This document shows positions 8,359 to 17,983 of a stretch of DNA of 64,000 nucleotides, piece by piece (positions within the stretch are counted from its first letter, which is position 1; each line of letters opens with the position of its first letter). The notes beneath the pieces were generated by a model. It saw nothing but the letters and a program-made list of their open reading frames with translations. It made no database searches and had not been told where the DNA came from. Source of the stretch: Herpetosiphon sp042688385 (GTDB taxonomy: Bacteria; Chloroflexota; Chloroflexia; Chloroflexales; Herpetosiphonaceae); contig NZ_JBHUPY010000012.1 of assembly GCF_042688385.1 (NCBI RefSeq), positions 62,001-126,000 of the forward strand. Direction: 5' to 3'. The position numbers were made by a program, and so were the translations under genes.

Positions 8359-10989
8359 ATGCCAATACCCATTTTAGCAACCAAGCTGCATCTTCCGCAA
8401 CCACGCCCAAATGGGGTGGCCCGTCCGCATTTAATCGCCCGTTTGGAGGCTGCCCAACATTGTGGCTTGCGCTTGATTTCGGCTCCAGCTGGCTTTGGTA
8501 AAAGTAGTTTGCTCAGCGAATGGCAGGCTAGCACCCAGCAGCAGGTTGCATGGCTCGCGCTCGACGAAGGCGATAACGATCCCAGTCGATTTTTCAGCTA
8601 TCTTGTGCATGCCATCCAAACGATTGTGCCAACGGTGGGCGGCGCAGCATTGGCCTTAATTCAAGCGCAGCCACAGGCGATCGAACAAGCGCTGATTAAC
8701 CTGATTAATGAAATAAGTAGCAGCAGCAAAAGCATCAATTTGGTACTTGATGATTATCATGTGATCGAAAATCATGCGCTTGACCAAGCGCTGAGCTATT
8801 TACTTGAGCACCTGCCAACGTCGTTGCGCCTAGTCATCGCCACTCGCGAAGATCCAAATTTGCCATTGGCGCGGCTACGGGCGCGTGGCCAACTGGCCGA
8901 ATTGCGCAGCGCCGACCTGCGATTTAGCCTTGCTGAAGCTCAAGAATTTCTCAATAATGCTATGCACCTCGAGCTGAGTGAGCCTGAAGTTGCAGCCTTG
9001 GAAGCCCGCACCGAAGGCTGGATTGCAGGCTTGCAATTGGCCGGGCTTTCGATGCAGCACCAAACTGATCGCCAAGGATTTATCGCCTCGTTCACGGGCA
9101 GCCACCATTTTGTGATGGATTATTTGCTTGAAGAGGTGCTGCAACATCAACCGCCAGCAATTCAGCAATTTTTATTACACAGCTCAATCCTTAATCGTAT
9201 GTGCGGCTCGTTGTGCGATGCGCTGCTGCCAAACAATGAACAAACCGGCCAAAGCACGCTCGAATATCTCGAACAAGCCAACATGTTTATTGTAGCGCTT
9301 GATCATGAGCGGCGTTGGTATCGTTATCATCATTTGTTTGGCGAATTGCTGCGTCAACGCCTGCAACGCAGTTTGGCCCAGCAAGCAACAACCAGCCTCG
9401 AAGCGCTGCATATTCGCGCCAGCAGCTGGTTTGAGCAGAATGATTTAGAAATTGAAGCGTTTGAACATGCCGCCGCTGCCAACGCAATCGAACGCGCCGA
9501 ACGCTTAATCGAAGGCAAACGGGTGCCGCTACAATTTCAAGGCGCATTACTGCCGATTATGCATTGGCTGCAAGGCTTGCCAACCGATGTGCTCAATCAA
9601 CATCCATCACTTTGGGTTACCGCAGCCTCGGTTTGGCTGGCAACAGGCCAAGTTAATGGCATTGAGCAACGCTTGCAAGCAGCAGAACAGGCCTTGGCGA
9701 TCCATGAATTAAGCCCAAAATCCCAGGATTTAATCGGGCGAATCGCGGCAATTCGGGGCACGCTGGCGCTCAGTCAAAACGATGCCAACACCATTATCGC
9801 CCAATCGGAACACGCTTTGGCCCACCTTGCGCCCGATAATCTTTCGTTTCGAACTTCGACAGTTTGGAAATTGGGCTATGCCTATCAGTTACAAGGCCAA
9901 CGCGGCGCAGCCAAACATGCCTATGAGCAAGCAATTAGCATCGGCCAGCGTTCAGGTAATTTGGTCACCGTGCTGTTGGCTTCAATCGGCTTGGGCAATC
10001 TGCACGAAAGTGATAATCGGCTCATTCTGGCGGCGACGACCTATCAGCAAGTGCTCAATGGGTGCAGCAAGTTGGCCTTGCCTGCGGCCAATTGTGGCGC
10101 AGAGCTGGGCCTCGCCCGAATCTATTATCAATCGAATCAGTTTGATCTCGCTGAGCAGCATTATCAACGGGCGTTGCAAGCAGCCCAATTATTGCAGCAT
10201 ACCGATCGCGAGGTCGCCTGCCAGGTGGTCAAAGCCCGCTTGCTCATTGCCCAAGGCCAGCTGGAGCAAGCAAGTTTGCTGTTGGAGCAAGCGCAGATAG
10301 CGGCTCAACAGCATCGCCATACGACTCAGCCCGCCAAAATTGCTGCCGAACAGCTGCGGATTCATTTGCTGCGCGGCCAAATTCAAGCAGCCCAACAGCT
10401 TGCTCAAAGCCACAGCTTGGTAATTGGCCAGGCCCAAGTGTTTTTGGCTCAACAACAGCCAAGTGCTGCCTTGGCAGTGCTCAAACCAGCGCTCGAACAG
10501 GCGCAAGCAAACGATTGGCTCGACCAACAATTGTGGCTTAGCTGTATGCAAAGCTTGGTTTTAACAGCGCTCGGCGAGCACGGCCAAGCCTTGCAAATCC
10601 TCACAAAAATGTTGCTTACTGCCGAAGCCGAGGGGTTTGTGCGCATATTTCTTGATCATGGCAGCGCAATGCAAACCCTACTTGCCAGCATCAATCCCCA
10701 ATCAGCCCAAGCAGCCTACCGCGATTCATTGCTCGCCCAATTTGCGCGCGAGAACCCCAAGCAACTTTATCCGACAACCCTCAGTTTGCTTGATCTGCTG
10801 AGCCAGCGCGAGCGTGAAGTGCTGCAACTTATCGCTCAAGGCTATTCAAATCAAGCGATCTGCCAACAACTCCACCTTGCCTTGGATACCGTCAAGGGCC
10901 ACAATCGGCGCATTTTTGAAAAACTTCAGGTTCAGCGCCGTACTGAGGCGGTCGCACGTGCCCGCGAATTGGGCTTGCTCAGCCAATAA
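8359..10989 (+). CDS. MalT-like LuxR-family ATP-dependent transcriptional regulator
   Basis: An 876-residue regulator of the LAL/MalT architecture. The N-terminus has a STAND NTPase with Walker A APAGFGKSS near residue 45 and a Walker B-type NLVLDDYHVI near residue 130. The middle ~400 residues are TPR-like helical repeats with many Ala/Gln/Leu pairs. The C-terminus is a LuxR helix-turn-helix (LSQREREVLQLIAQGYSNQA, then DTVKGHNRRIFEKL). Such proteins switch on target operons after ligand and ATP binding. The gene runs divergently from the kinase-fold gene, which starts only ~90 bases away, so it may control that gene or itself. The inducer is unknown. Confidence 0.92.
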   Translation: MPIPILATKLHLPQPRPNGVARPHLIARLEAAQHCGLRLISAPAGFGKSSLLSEWQASTQQQVAWLALDEGDNDPSRFFSYLVHAIQTIVPTVGGAALALIQAQPQAIEQALINLINEISSSSKSINLVLDDYHVIENHALDQALSYLLEHLPTSLRLVIATREDPNLPLARLRARGQLAELRSADLRFSLAEAQEFLNNAMHLELSEPEVAALEARTEGWIAGLQLAGLSMQHQTDRQGFIASFTGSHHFVMDYLLEEVLQHQPPAIQQFLLHSSILNRMCGSLCDALLPNNEQTGQSTLEYLEQANMFIVALDHERRWYRYHHLFGELLRQRLQRSLAQQATTSLEALHIRASSWFEQNDLEIEAFEHAAAANAIERAERLIEGKRVPLQFQGALLPIMHWLQGLPTDVLNQHPSLWVTAASVWLATGQVNGIEQRLQAAEQALAIHELSPKSQDLIGRIAAIRGTLALSQNDANTIIAQSEHALAHLAPDNLSFRTSTVWKLGYAYQLQGQRGAAKHAYEQAISIGQRSGNLVTVLLASIGLGNLHESDNRLILAATTYQQVLNGCSKLALPAANCGAELGLARIYYQSNQFDLAEQHYQRALQAAQLLQHTDREVACQVVKARLLIAQGQLEQASLLLEQAQIAAQQHRHTTQPAKIAAEQLRIHLLRGQIQAAQQLAQSHSLVIGQAQVFLAQQQPSAALAVLKPALEQAQANDWLDQQLWLSCMQSLVLTALGEHGQALQILTKMLLTAEAEGFVRIFLDHGSAMQTLLASINPQSAQAAYRDSLLAQFARENPKQLYPTTLSLLDLLSQREREVLQLIAQGYSNQAICQQLHLALDTVKGHNRRIFEKLQVQRRTEAVARARELGLLSQ

Positions 10990-11107
10990 TCCCCAACCTG
11001 CGCACAACAACACTTTGGTGTCTAACCAACATTAGCGCAATTGCGTATGCTAGTGAGCAGTTGAGCCGTTGGCATTGGGCACGGCGCTTGTTCCAGCAGA
11101 GGCAATG

Positions 11108-11374
11108 ATGACCAACCACCAGCAACGAGCACCAGAAGCAATGATCTATCAAATTTGCCTGCGTGGCAAGCTTGATCAGTCGTGGGCCGAATGGTTTGCA
11201 GGCTTGGAAATCGTTGCGCTGGCTAATGGCGATACGCTTTTAATTGGCCTAATTCCTGATCAAGCAGCCTTGTATGGCCTGATCAAAAAAATTCGCGATT
11301 TGGGTATGCCTTTAATTTCGCTGCTGCCAATCAGCTCAACCAGCAACAAATTTACTTCCCATGAACAAGCATAA
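11108..11374 (+). CDS. Small conserved protein, MDR-associated
   Basis: An 88-residue soluble protein. It reads YQICLRGKLDQSWAEWF, GLEIVALANGDTLLIG, IPDQAALYGLIKKIRDLGMP. I recall this pattern from many small unnamed bacterial proteins found in one copy beside reductases or regulators. No catalytic motif is visible. The second ATG of a tandem ATGATG, at 11108, has GAGG at the best spacing. The gene ends 14 bases before the first MDR reductase, so the three genes probably form one operon downstream of the LuxR-type regulator. Confidence 0.7.
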   Translation: MTNHQQRAPEAMIYQICLRGKLDQSWAEWFAGLEIVALANGDTLLIGLIPDQAALYGLIKKIRDLGMPLISLLPISSTSNKFTSHEQA

Positions 11375-11388
11375 ACTGGAGTTTTCCG

Positions 11389-12384
11389 ATGCAAGCAATT
11401 ATCTATCGTGATTATGGCTCGGCTGATGTGTTGCAGCTCAGCGATGTGGCTCGCCCAAGCCCTAGCGATAACCAAGTAATGATTAAAGTCTATGTTACTG
11501 CCTTGAATGCTGCCGATTGGCGATTAATGAATGGCAAGCCCTTGCCTTTGCGCTTTGTAACTGGCCTATTTAAGCCCAAACAGAGCATTCTTGGCACCGA
11601 TATCGCCGGGGTAATCGAGGCAGTTGGGCGCAATGTTCGCCAATTTAAAGTTGGCGATGCAGTGACCGGCAATATTTGGAGCAGCGGCGCGAGCGGTTTA
11701 GGTCAATATATCTGTGTCCCAGAACATATGCTGGTGCTCAAGCCAGCGAATGTTAGTTTTGAGCAAGCAGCTGCCACGCCGATGGCAGCAGTTACAGCAC
11801 TCCAAGGGCTGCGTCAGGGCCAGATTGCTGCTGGCCAACAGGTCTTAATTTATGGTGCTTCCGGTGGAGCTGGGACATTCGCAGTTCAACTTGCGAAACA
11901 CTTTGGTGCAACGGTTACGGCTGTTGCCAGTGCCGCCAAACACGAGCTGATGCGGTCGTTGGGCGCGGATCAGGTTTTGGATTATGCCAAGGACGATTTT
12001 GCCAAAAGCGGGCAGCTCTATGATTTAATTCTGGGGGTCAACGGCTATCGCTCAATCTTTGATTACAAACGCAGTTTAGCGCCCGAAGGCCGTTATGTGA
12101 TGGTCGGTGGCGACATGGCCCAAATTTTTCAAGCCCTCGCCTTGGGTAAATTGCTGTCAATCGGCAGCACGAAGCACCTCAGTAATGTAACAGCCAAAAC
12201 CAATCAAGCAGATTTGGCAGAAATTGGCCATTTGCTGGCCACTGGTGCGATTAAAGCCGTGATCGATCGCAGCTATCCGCTCGCCGAAGCGCCTGCTGCC
12301 ATGCGCTATTTGCAAGCATGCCACGCCAAAGGCAAAATCCTGATTAATCTGCACGCTGAACAAGCCTTGGAGCAACAAGTATGA
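11389..12384 (+). CDS. Zinc-less medium-chain reductase (quinone-oxidoreductase type), copy 1
   Basis: A 331-residue NAD(P)-dependent reductase of the MDR superfamily. The GroES-like N-terminal domain (VYVTALNAADWRLMNG, ILGTDIAGVIEAVGRNV, FKVGDAVTGN) is followed by a Rossmann domain with the nucleotide loop IYGASGGAGTFAVQLAKHFG. The zinc-binding Cys/His set of alcohol dehydrogenases is missing, which points to a quinone or enone reductase. GGAG lies seven bases before the ATG. The stop overlaps the start of the second copy as ATGA, so the two are translationally coupled. Confidence 0.9.
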   Translation: MQAIIYRDYGSADVLQLSDVARPSPSDNQVMIKVYVTALNAADWRLMNGKPLPLRFVTGLFKPKQSILGTDIAGVIEAVGRNVRQFKVGDAVTGNIWSSGASGLGQYICVPEHMLVLKPANVSFEQAAATPMAAVTALQGLRQGQIAAGQQVLIYGASGGAGTFAVQLAKHFGATVTAVASAAKHELMRSLGADQVLDYAKDDFAKSGQLYDLILGVNGYRSIFDYKRSLAPEGRYVMVGGDMAQIFQALALGKLLSIGSTKHLSNVTAKTNQADLAEIGHLLATGAIKAVIDRSYPLAEAPAAMRYLQACHAKGKILINLHAEQALEQQV

Positions 12385-13343
12385 AAGCAATGCTATGTAC
12401 TGGCTACGGTTCGCCTGAGGTTTTGCAATTTAGTGAGGCCAGCAAGCCAACGCCCAAGGACAACGAGCTGCTCATCAAGGTTCAAGCAGCCAGCGTCACG
12501 CCCTCGGATTGTGCTTTTCGTAAGGGCGATCCCTTCATCATCAAGCTGATGTATGGCCTGCGCAAGCCAAAATTTGCAATTCTTGGGGTTGAATTCGCGG
12601 GCACGGTCGAGGCGATTGGCCCAGCAGTCCAGCGCTTCAAGGTCGGCGATCAGGTTTTTGGCATGAGTCCCAACACCTTTGGCAGCTACGGCGAATATTT
12701 ATGTCTGGCCGAAGATAAACCAATCGCCAAACAACCAAGCAATGTGAGCGCCGCCGAAGCTGTGGCAATTTGCGATGGCGCAACTACTGCCTTGATCTTT
12801 TTGCGCGATATTGCCAAGCTCCAAGCTGGCCAACACATCTTGATCAATGGCGCTTCGGGAGCAGTCGGCATCTACGCCGTGCAATTGGCCAAATATTATG
12901 GCGCAACGGTTACTGCCGTGTGCAGCACCGCCAATCACGAATTGGTAACCCACTATGGAGCCGACTATGTGATCGATTACACCAGCAGCGATTTTACCCA
13001 AAGCCAACAGCGCTATGATGTGGTGTTCGATGCAATTGGCAAAAGCTCATATGGCCGTTGCAAACACTTACTTACAGCCAACGGTAGCTATTTAATGACC
13101 GTGCCCAACCTTGGCATTATGCTGAATATGGCGTGGACAAGCTTTGGCAACGGCAAAAAAGCTAAATTCGCGGCCACGGGGCTGAATCAAAACCCAGCCA
13201 ATCTCAACTTCTTAGCCGAATTAATCGCTGCTGGCAAGCTCAAAGCGGTGATCGATCGCCGCTATCGCTTGGCCGATTTGGCCGAAGCTCATCGTTATGT
13301 CGAGACAGGCCGCAAAAAAGGCAATGTGGTGATCGAGATTTAG
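12381..13343 (+). CDS. Zinc-less medium-chain reductase, copy 2
   Basis: A 320-residue paralogue of the preceding gene, alike throughout: VQAASVTPSDCAFRKGD, ILGVEFAGTVEAIGPAV, FKVGDQVFGM and the nucleotide loop INGASGAVGIYAVQLAKYYG. As in copy 1 no zinc ligands are present. The pair arose by tandem duplication and has diverged, so the two may form a heteromer or act on related substrates. The 3' end overlaps the convergent cyclase gene by four bases with no terminator between them. Confidence 0.9.
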   Translation: MKAMLCTGYGSPEVLQFSEASKPTPKDNELLIKVQAASVTPSDCAFRKGDPFIIKLMYGLRKPKFAILGVEFAGTVEAIGPAVQRFKVGDQVFGMSPNTFGSYGEYLCLAEDKPIAKQPSNVSAAEAVAICDGATTALIFLRDIAKLQAGQHILINGASGAVGIYAVQLAKYYGATVTAVCSTANHELVTHYGADYVIDYTSSDFTQSQQRYDVVFDAIGKSSYGRCKHLLTANGSYLMTVPNLGIMLNMAWTSFGNGKKAKFAATGLNQNPANLNFLAELIAAGKLKAVIDRRYRLADLAEAHRYVETGRKKGNVVIEI

Positions 13344-15025
13344 CTATTCAAGGTCAATGGCACCAACACAAGGCTTTTGGCGCTCTCAAATGAATAGATC
13401 TCCAAGGGCTGGATGCGACCACGAATCGGAATCTCGCTCAACGGCAAATCGTGCAAATCTAAGCTGCTATGTTGCATCACGGCGCGCGAAACGACGAGTT
13501 GGGTTTGCAAAGTTTTGGTAGCTTCTTCCAAACGGGCGGCAATATTTACCGCATCGCCAATTGCGGTCAGATGTTTCGCCCGTTTATAGCCCAAATCGCC
13601 AACAATCACATGGCCGCAATGAATCCCAATGCCCATGCGCAACGGTTCGCTCACATCATCTTGCAAGCGCTGATTGAGCACATCGAGTTGATGGGCCATG
13701 GCTTGGGCCGCTGCCAGTGCATTATGACAAGCTTGTTCGAGAGTACCTTCCAAGCCAAATAAGGCCATAATCCCATCGCCAATAAATTTATCGAGATAAC
13801 CGCCGTTGGATTCGATCACTTGGCCCATCGATTGAAAATATTGGTTCAGGATAAAGACCGTATCATAGGGCAATTTGCCCTCGGAGAGCGTGGTAAAACC
13901 GCGCAAATCGGCAAACATAATTACAATTTGCTTATCAGCACCATGGCTAATCATGGTTGGCGTGCCTGGTTGGGCGCGATCGTGGTGGTGCAACAATGGC
14001 CGCACAACACACGCGCCAGTCGGAATCGTTTGACATGCCAAGCGAATATCGCTGCCAGCTCCAAAGCGCTTGAGCAAGCGTTGCTCGGTTTCATTCGGCG
14101 GATTTAACGTCTTAGCGCCTTCGATAATTTCGATTCTGCAAGTCGAGCAGCGCCCGCGCCCGCCACAACTATGGGCATGGGGAATGCCATTGGCAAGGCT
14201 GGCTTCAAGCAAGCTCGTGCCAGGCGCAATCGTCACCGTTGCAATGCCCTTATATTCAACCGTAATTAGATAATGCTTGCGCCGCAAACGCAATACCAAA
14301 GCCCGACCACCACCCAAACCCAGCAAGATGACTGCATAGCCGGCACCGAATCGCGCCATAAAATTGCTTGAAGCAGCCAGCAAATCTACATTGTTTGGAT
14401 TGGTAAATTGCATAACGCTGGCGATCCATGCGGGGTCTTGTTTAAGCTGGTTTACCTCGCGATGGGCGACGATGATGCCAACCATGGCCAGCAAGGGAAT
14501 CACAATTTGGACAATCAGCAAGGGCTGTTTGATCCGCCGGAACCATGGTTTATGCCATAAATAGCTCAGCAAACCAAGATTGCCATGCACCCAAACCACC
14601 ACCAGCAGCAAATACAAATCGATCGCGATCGTCATTTGGCCAAGCAGCACATAGCTATAGGTATCGCGCACGCCATACAATATGGTGGCAAAACGAGTCG
14701 CATAGACATGCGAGCTAATGAGCAAAGGCATAATTAGGCTTAAGCTCAGTTGCAGCCATTCGTTCCAATGCAAGCGCCGCCAATTGGTGATCGTTAGTAA
14801 TTTATAGCCCGATAAGACGATATGCACCAGCAAACTTGCAGGTACAACCCAAAAAATCGCTGGATGCCGCCAAAACCCCAGAAAAAAGCGGCGTGCCGAT
14901 TCCAAGGCTTCGAGGCCAAAGATTCCCCAAACATGGTTCAGCAGGTGGGTGGTAACGTAGAGCAAGAGCGCCAAACCAGCATGCAGCCGCAGGCGCGGAA
15001 TCAGAGCTTGAAACGTGCGAGCCAT
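13340..15025 (-). CDS. Membrane / 2Fe-2S ferredoxin / class III nucleotide cyclase fusion
   Basis: A 561-residue protein with three parts. Residues ~1-245 hold about six membrane helices with scattered histidines (H27, H31, H68, H106, H147), which recalls a cytochrome b-type anchor. Residues ~255-345 form a plant-type 2Fe-2S domain with Cys287, Cys293, Cys296 and Cys331. Residues ~365-545 are a class III cyclase: metal ligands Asp373 (FADLRGF) and Asp417 (FIGDGIM), adenine-selecting Lys413, Thr487 in the partner position, and Asn494/Arg498 (NIAAR). Lys/Thr fits a class IIIb adenylate cyclase. It likely makes cAMP in response to redox state. GGAG lies nine bases before the ATG. Confidence 0.92.
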   Translation of the reverse strand: MARTFQALIPRLRLHAGLALLLYVTTHLLNHVWGIFGLEALESARRFFLGFWRHPAIFWVVPASLLVHIVLSGYKLLTITNWRRLHWNEWLQLSLSLIMPLLISSHVYATRFATILYGVRDTYSYVLLGQMTIAIDLYLLLVVVWVHGNLGLLSYLWHKPWFRRIKQPLLIVQIVIPLLAMVGIIVAHREVNQLKQDPAWIASVMQFTNPNNVDLLAASSNFMARFGAGYAVILLGLGGGRALVLRLRRKHYLITVEYKGIATVTIAPGTSLLEASLANGIPHAHSCGGRGRCSTCRIEIIEGAKTLNPPNETEQRLLKRFGAGSDIRLACQTIPTGACVVRPLLHHHDRAQPGTPTMISHGADKQIVIMFADLRGFTTLSEGKLPYDTVFILNQYFQSMGQVIESNGGYLDKFIGDGIMALFGLEGTLEQACHNALAAAQAMAHQLDVLNQRLQDDVSEPLRMGIGIHCGHVIVGDLGYKRAKHLTAIGDAVNIAARLEEATKTLQTQLVVSRAVMQHSSLDLHDLPLSEIPIRGRIQPLEIYSFESAKSLVLVPLTLNS

Positions 15026-15263
15026 GCAGCGAATCTCCGTAAAGCCACGAGTAGCCTGAGTATACCATCTATCTCGGTCACTAGCTTAGTTCACCCAAGC
15101 CCCATTTGTCCTATCCAAATGCTTAACTTATGGGTTGTTAGCGCTCACCCATAGGCTAAAATAGCTAAAAGCCAGCAGTAAGCCAACTATCAGCTACGCA
15201 CCATTGTCGTATGGATGCGTAATTGGCTATTGTTGCAGCAGAATATTTGGGTAAGGAGCTTGG

Positions 15264-15731
15264 ATGCAGCAGATTCCACGCCATATTGTGACGGTTGCAG
15301 GCTGTGTGTTTAATCATGCTGGCGAGATTTTACTCTTGCAAAGCCCACGCGGCGGGTGGGAATTTCCTGGCGGCCAAGTTGAGGTTGGTGAGAGCTTGCC
15401 CGCAGCACTCGCACGTGAGATTTTTGAAGAAACAGGAGTTCATGCCACAATTGAACGCTTGGTTGGCGTATCATCAAATCTAGCCTTGGGTAGCGTTAAT
15501 CTTGATTTTCGCTGTTTGTACCAAGCTGGTCAATTAACCACCAGCGCTGAGAGTTTAGCAGTGGAATGGATTGCACCAAGCCAAGCGCTTAACTTGGTGC
15601 AACGGCCAGCAATTCGTGCTCGTTTGCAAACTATGCTCAATCCAAGCCCATCAGTCAGCTATCGCGTTTACAGCGTAGCTTCGCGCGATCTTGGGGCGGT
15701 ATACGAGCTGCACACAGAGCACAATTTTTAG
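15264..15731 (+). CDS. Nudix hydrolase
   Basis: A 155-residue cytoplasmic hydrolase of nucleoside-diphosphate-linked compounds. The Nudix box is complete from Gly37 to Val59: G-x5-E-x7-R-E-I-x-E-E-x-G-V, with the metal-binding REIFEE core. The strand before it (VTVAGCVFNHAGEILLLQSP) and the WEFPGG approach are typical. AAGGAG stands five bases before the ATG. The stop overlaps the convergent lipoprotein stop by four bases. The substrate cannot be told from the sequence. Confidence 0.92.
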   Translation: MQQIPRHIVTVAGCVFNHAGEILLLQSPRGGWEFPGGQVEVGESLPAALAREIFEETGVHATIERLVGVSSNLALGSVNLDFRCLYQAGQLTTSAESLAVEWIAPSQALNLVQRPAIRARLQTMLNPSPSVSYRVYSVASRDLGAVYELHTEHNF

Positions 15732-16174
15732 TTTTGGCCAATCTCTTTTTCGAGAATTGTATAGAATGCAGGGTCCAAGGTTGGCTGACCGCTTAGGAGC
15801 AAAAAACGTTCTAGATCATTATTAGTATCGCTAAACACCCGTTCGTAGTTATCACCTATGATCCAAACAAATCCTTGTTGCACCCGAATTGTACGGGCTG
15901 GATTAATCGTGGTAACAATAAAGCCGCGATTGCCTAAATTATCGAAGGCTTTTTTAGCCTCTACCGGGGTAAGTTGCTGAAGGAACGTAAAAAATTCGCT
16001 GCGTTGTGCCGTTGAGAGCTGCCACGTTGGTGGGGGCACGCCCGCAGTAATATCAAGTTGCACGGTTACTGGACCATTCGTTGCCATTGATAAGCCACTT
16101 TCGGATTGTTGCGAACAGCCAATCCAAAAACTACTAAGACTGATGAGCAGGAACAATTTAGTTAACCAACGCAT
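15728..16174 (-). CDS. Small lipoprotein of unknown function
   Basis: A 148-residue protein with a signal MRWLTKLFLLISLSSFWIGC whose lipobox Cys is residue 20. The mature part is a small mixed domain (VTVQLDITAGVPPPTW, LTPVEAKKAFDNLG, GFVWIIGDNYERVFSD) with no catalytic motif I know. It should sit on the outer face of the membrane. AGGA lies upstream of the ATG. The ~290 bases beyond it up to the FAD oxidoreductase gene show no further gene. Confidence 0.75.
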   Translation of the reverse strand: MRWLTKLFLLISLSSFWIGCSQQSESGLSMATNGPVTVQLDITAGVPPPTWQLSTAQRSEFFTFLQQLTPVEAKKAFDNLGNRGFIVTTINPARTIRVQQGFVWIIGDNYERVFSDTNNDLERFLLLSGQPTLDPAFYTILEKEIGQN

Positions 16175-16464
16175 AAGTGTTATCCTGCTAGAAATTAACT
16201 ATGGAATAACGAAGCGTTCTAGCCGCTCGTATCCTATCAATACATTACATTGTATAGCAATTTGAGCATAAATACGTGTCAACCTAGATCAATACAGCTT
16301 TATGGAGCCAACTGAGGTGCGTTATTGCTTCGTCTCAGCCGAGTGCTTACATCAGCATCTAGCCCTCGCCTATTCCAGCAGGTTATATCACTGAAGAAAG
16401 AAACTGTTAGTTTTTGCGTCTTTCAGCAGCATTAGCAAGTATCAAACGCTTTCAGGAGAATGTT

Positions 16465-17790
16465 ATGCAACGACAACAGGCGGTCGTGATCGGGGCCAGT
16501 ATCGCGGGCTTAGTCGCAGCGCGTGCCTTAGCCAACCATTTTCAAAACGTGATTATCGTTGAGCGCGATGGTTTGGATACAGCAACCCAGCCACGCAAGG
16601 GTGTACCCCAAGCCAACCATGTGCATATTTTATTAACTGGTGGCTTTAATGTGCTTCAGCATTATTTTCCAAGTTTCACCAGCGATTTACATGCTGCTGG
16701 CGTGCCAGAGCTCAATTGGTCGCGCGATGTGCAATGGTTTCAAGCTGGCTCGTGGAAAACCCGCCAACCATGCAGCATTAGCTTCTATCCTCAAGCGCGG
16801 GCAACCCTCGAAAGCCGCATTCGCGAGTATGTGCGCCAACATCCTAAAATTGAATTTCGCGGCCAAACCAAGGTCGAGCAATTGCTGTTCGATGCCAGCA
16901 AAACCACAGTAACTGGCGTGTTGGTCAATCAAGCCGACCAAAGCAGCGAGATTGCTGCCGACTTGGTGGTTGATACAACTGGCCGTGGCTCGCGCACTGG
17001 CCAATGGCTCGAAGCTGCTGGCTACCAAACGCCCGTCAAAGAAGTGATGCCGATTGATTTGGTCTATGTGAGCCAAGTTTTCAAAAAAACTGCGACACCA
17101 CGCAATTGGCAATGTTTGGCCTGCCACCCTTCGAAAAATTCGCCGCGCGGCGCGATTATTGCGCCAATCGACGACGAACATTGGATTGTGACGCTGTTTG
17201 GCTATCTCGGCCAGCACCCAACCCCAACCAATGCCGATGTGTTGGAGTTTGTCAGAAATCTGCCAGTGCCCGATATTTATACCACCTTGGCCGAAGCTAC
17301 AGCGGTCAGCGAGCCGGTGCGCTTTGGCTATCCACAACAAGTTTTTCAGCGTTATGACAAACTAAAGCGCTTTCCACAAGGATTTTTGGTGCTTGGTGAT
17401 GCCTTATGTAGCGTTGATCCAGTGTTTGGTCAAGGCATGACCTTAGCTTGCAAAGAGGCCAATGCTTTAGATCAAGTGCTGGCTTCGACCCAAGGCCAAC
17501 ACGCTGCAACCCTGGCCCAAGCCTTTTTCAAACAGGCTCAAAAAATCATTGAAGTTCCATGGCTCATTACCCAAGCTGAGGCCTTGCGCTTCAAAGGAAT
17601 GCCAGGATCGCGCAGCCCAAAAATTCGCTTTTTACAATGGTATACCGAGCATGTGTTTTGGCTCAGCGCGCAATCGACCGAAATTTACCAAGCCTTTTTG
17701 GATGTAATGCATCTGTTGGCAGGCCCAGAAGCCTTGCTTCGACCCAAAGTGGTGCGCGGTGTACTTGGGCGTATGTTCGGGCGCGCCTAA
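16465..17790 (+). CDS. FAD-dependent oxidoreductase / monooxygenase-like
   Basis: A 441-residue flavoprotein. The N-terminal dinucleotide fold is clear: AVVIGASIAGLVAARALANH, then an acidic strand end IIVERDGL. The second FAD motif is the GD stretch FLVLGDALCSVDPVFGQGMT near residue 310. The order fits para-hydroxybenzoate-hydroxylase-like and geranylgeranyl-reductase-like enzymes, which hydroxylate, epoxidise or reduce lipophilic substrates. The PRKGVPQANHVHILL segment is typical of a subgroup often annotated only as FAD-dependent oxidoreductase. I chose the ATG at 16465 because AGGAG lies six bases upstream; an earlier in-frame start has none. Confidence 0.85.
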   Translation: MQRQQAVVIGASIAGLVAARALANHFQNVIIVERDGLDTATQPRKGVPQANHVHILLTGGFNVLQHYFPSFTSDLHAAGVPELNWSRDVQWFQAGSWKTRQPCSISFYPQARATLESRIREYVRQHPKIEFRGQTKVEQLLFDASKTTVTGVLVNQADQSSEIAADLVVDTTGRGSRTGQWLEAAGYQTPVKEVMPIDLVYVSQVFKKTATPRNWQCLACHPSKNSPRGAIIAPIDDEHWIVTLFGYLGQHPTPTNADVLEFVRNLPVPDIYTTLAEATAVSEPVRFGYPQQVFQRYDKLKRFPQGFLVLGDALCSVDPVFGQGMTLACKEANALDQVLASTQGQHAATLAQAFFKQAQKIIEVPWLITQAEALRFKGMPGSRSPKIRFLQWYTEHVFWLSAQSTEIYQAFLDVMHLLAGPEALLRPKVVRGVLGRMFGRA

Positions 17791-17938
17791 GTTGGGTTGC
17801 GATTTGTAAACCTCGCTCCATAAAATAACTATAATTTAGCCAGCAAAACACCGCTACAATAGCCATGATGAGGGCAAAACAACCAATCATGGGAGCGGTG
17901 GCTTTGCGTTAATCGCCAGCTGTTGCATGCAATGGCAA

Positions 17939-17958
17939 CCGCACCAACGGCGGTGCGG
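17939..17958 (+). promoter_or_regulatory. Leader hairpin before fhs
   Basis: CCGCACC and GGTGCGG form a perfect 7-bp stem with a six-base loop, ending 25 bases before the fhs start. There is no T run, so it is not a terminator. It could affect translation or stability. I do not match it to a known riboswitch class. Confidence 0.35.
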
Positions 17959-17983
17959 ATCATTAATAAAGGACAGAGCGTTC

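Noticed and set aside
17939..17958. Folate-type riboswitch before fhs
   Set aside because: Only one simple hairpin is visible; the conserved parts of a tetrahydrofolate riboswitch are not recognised.
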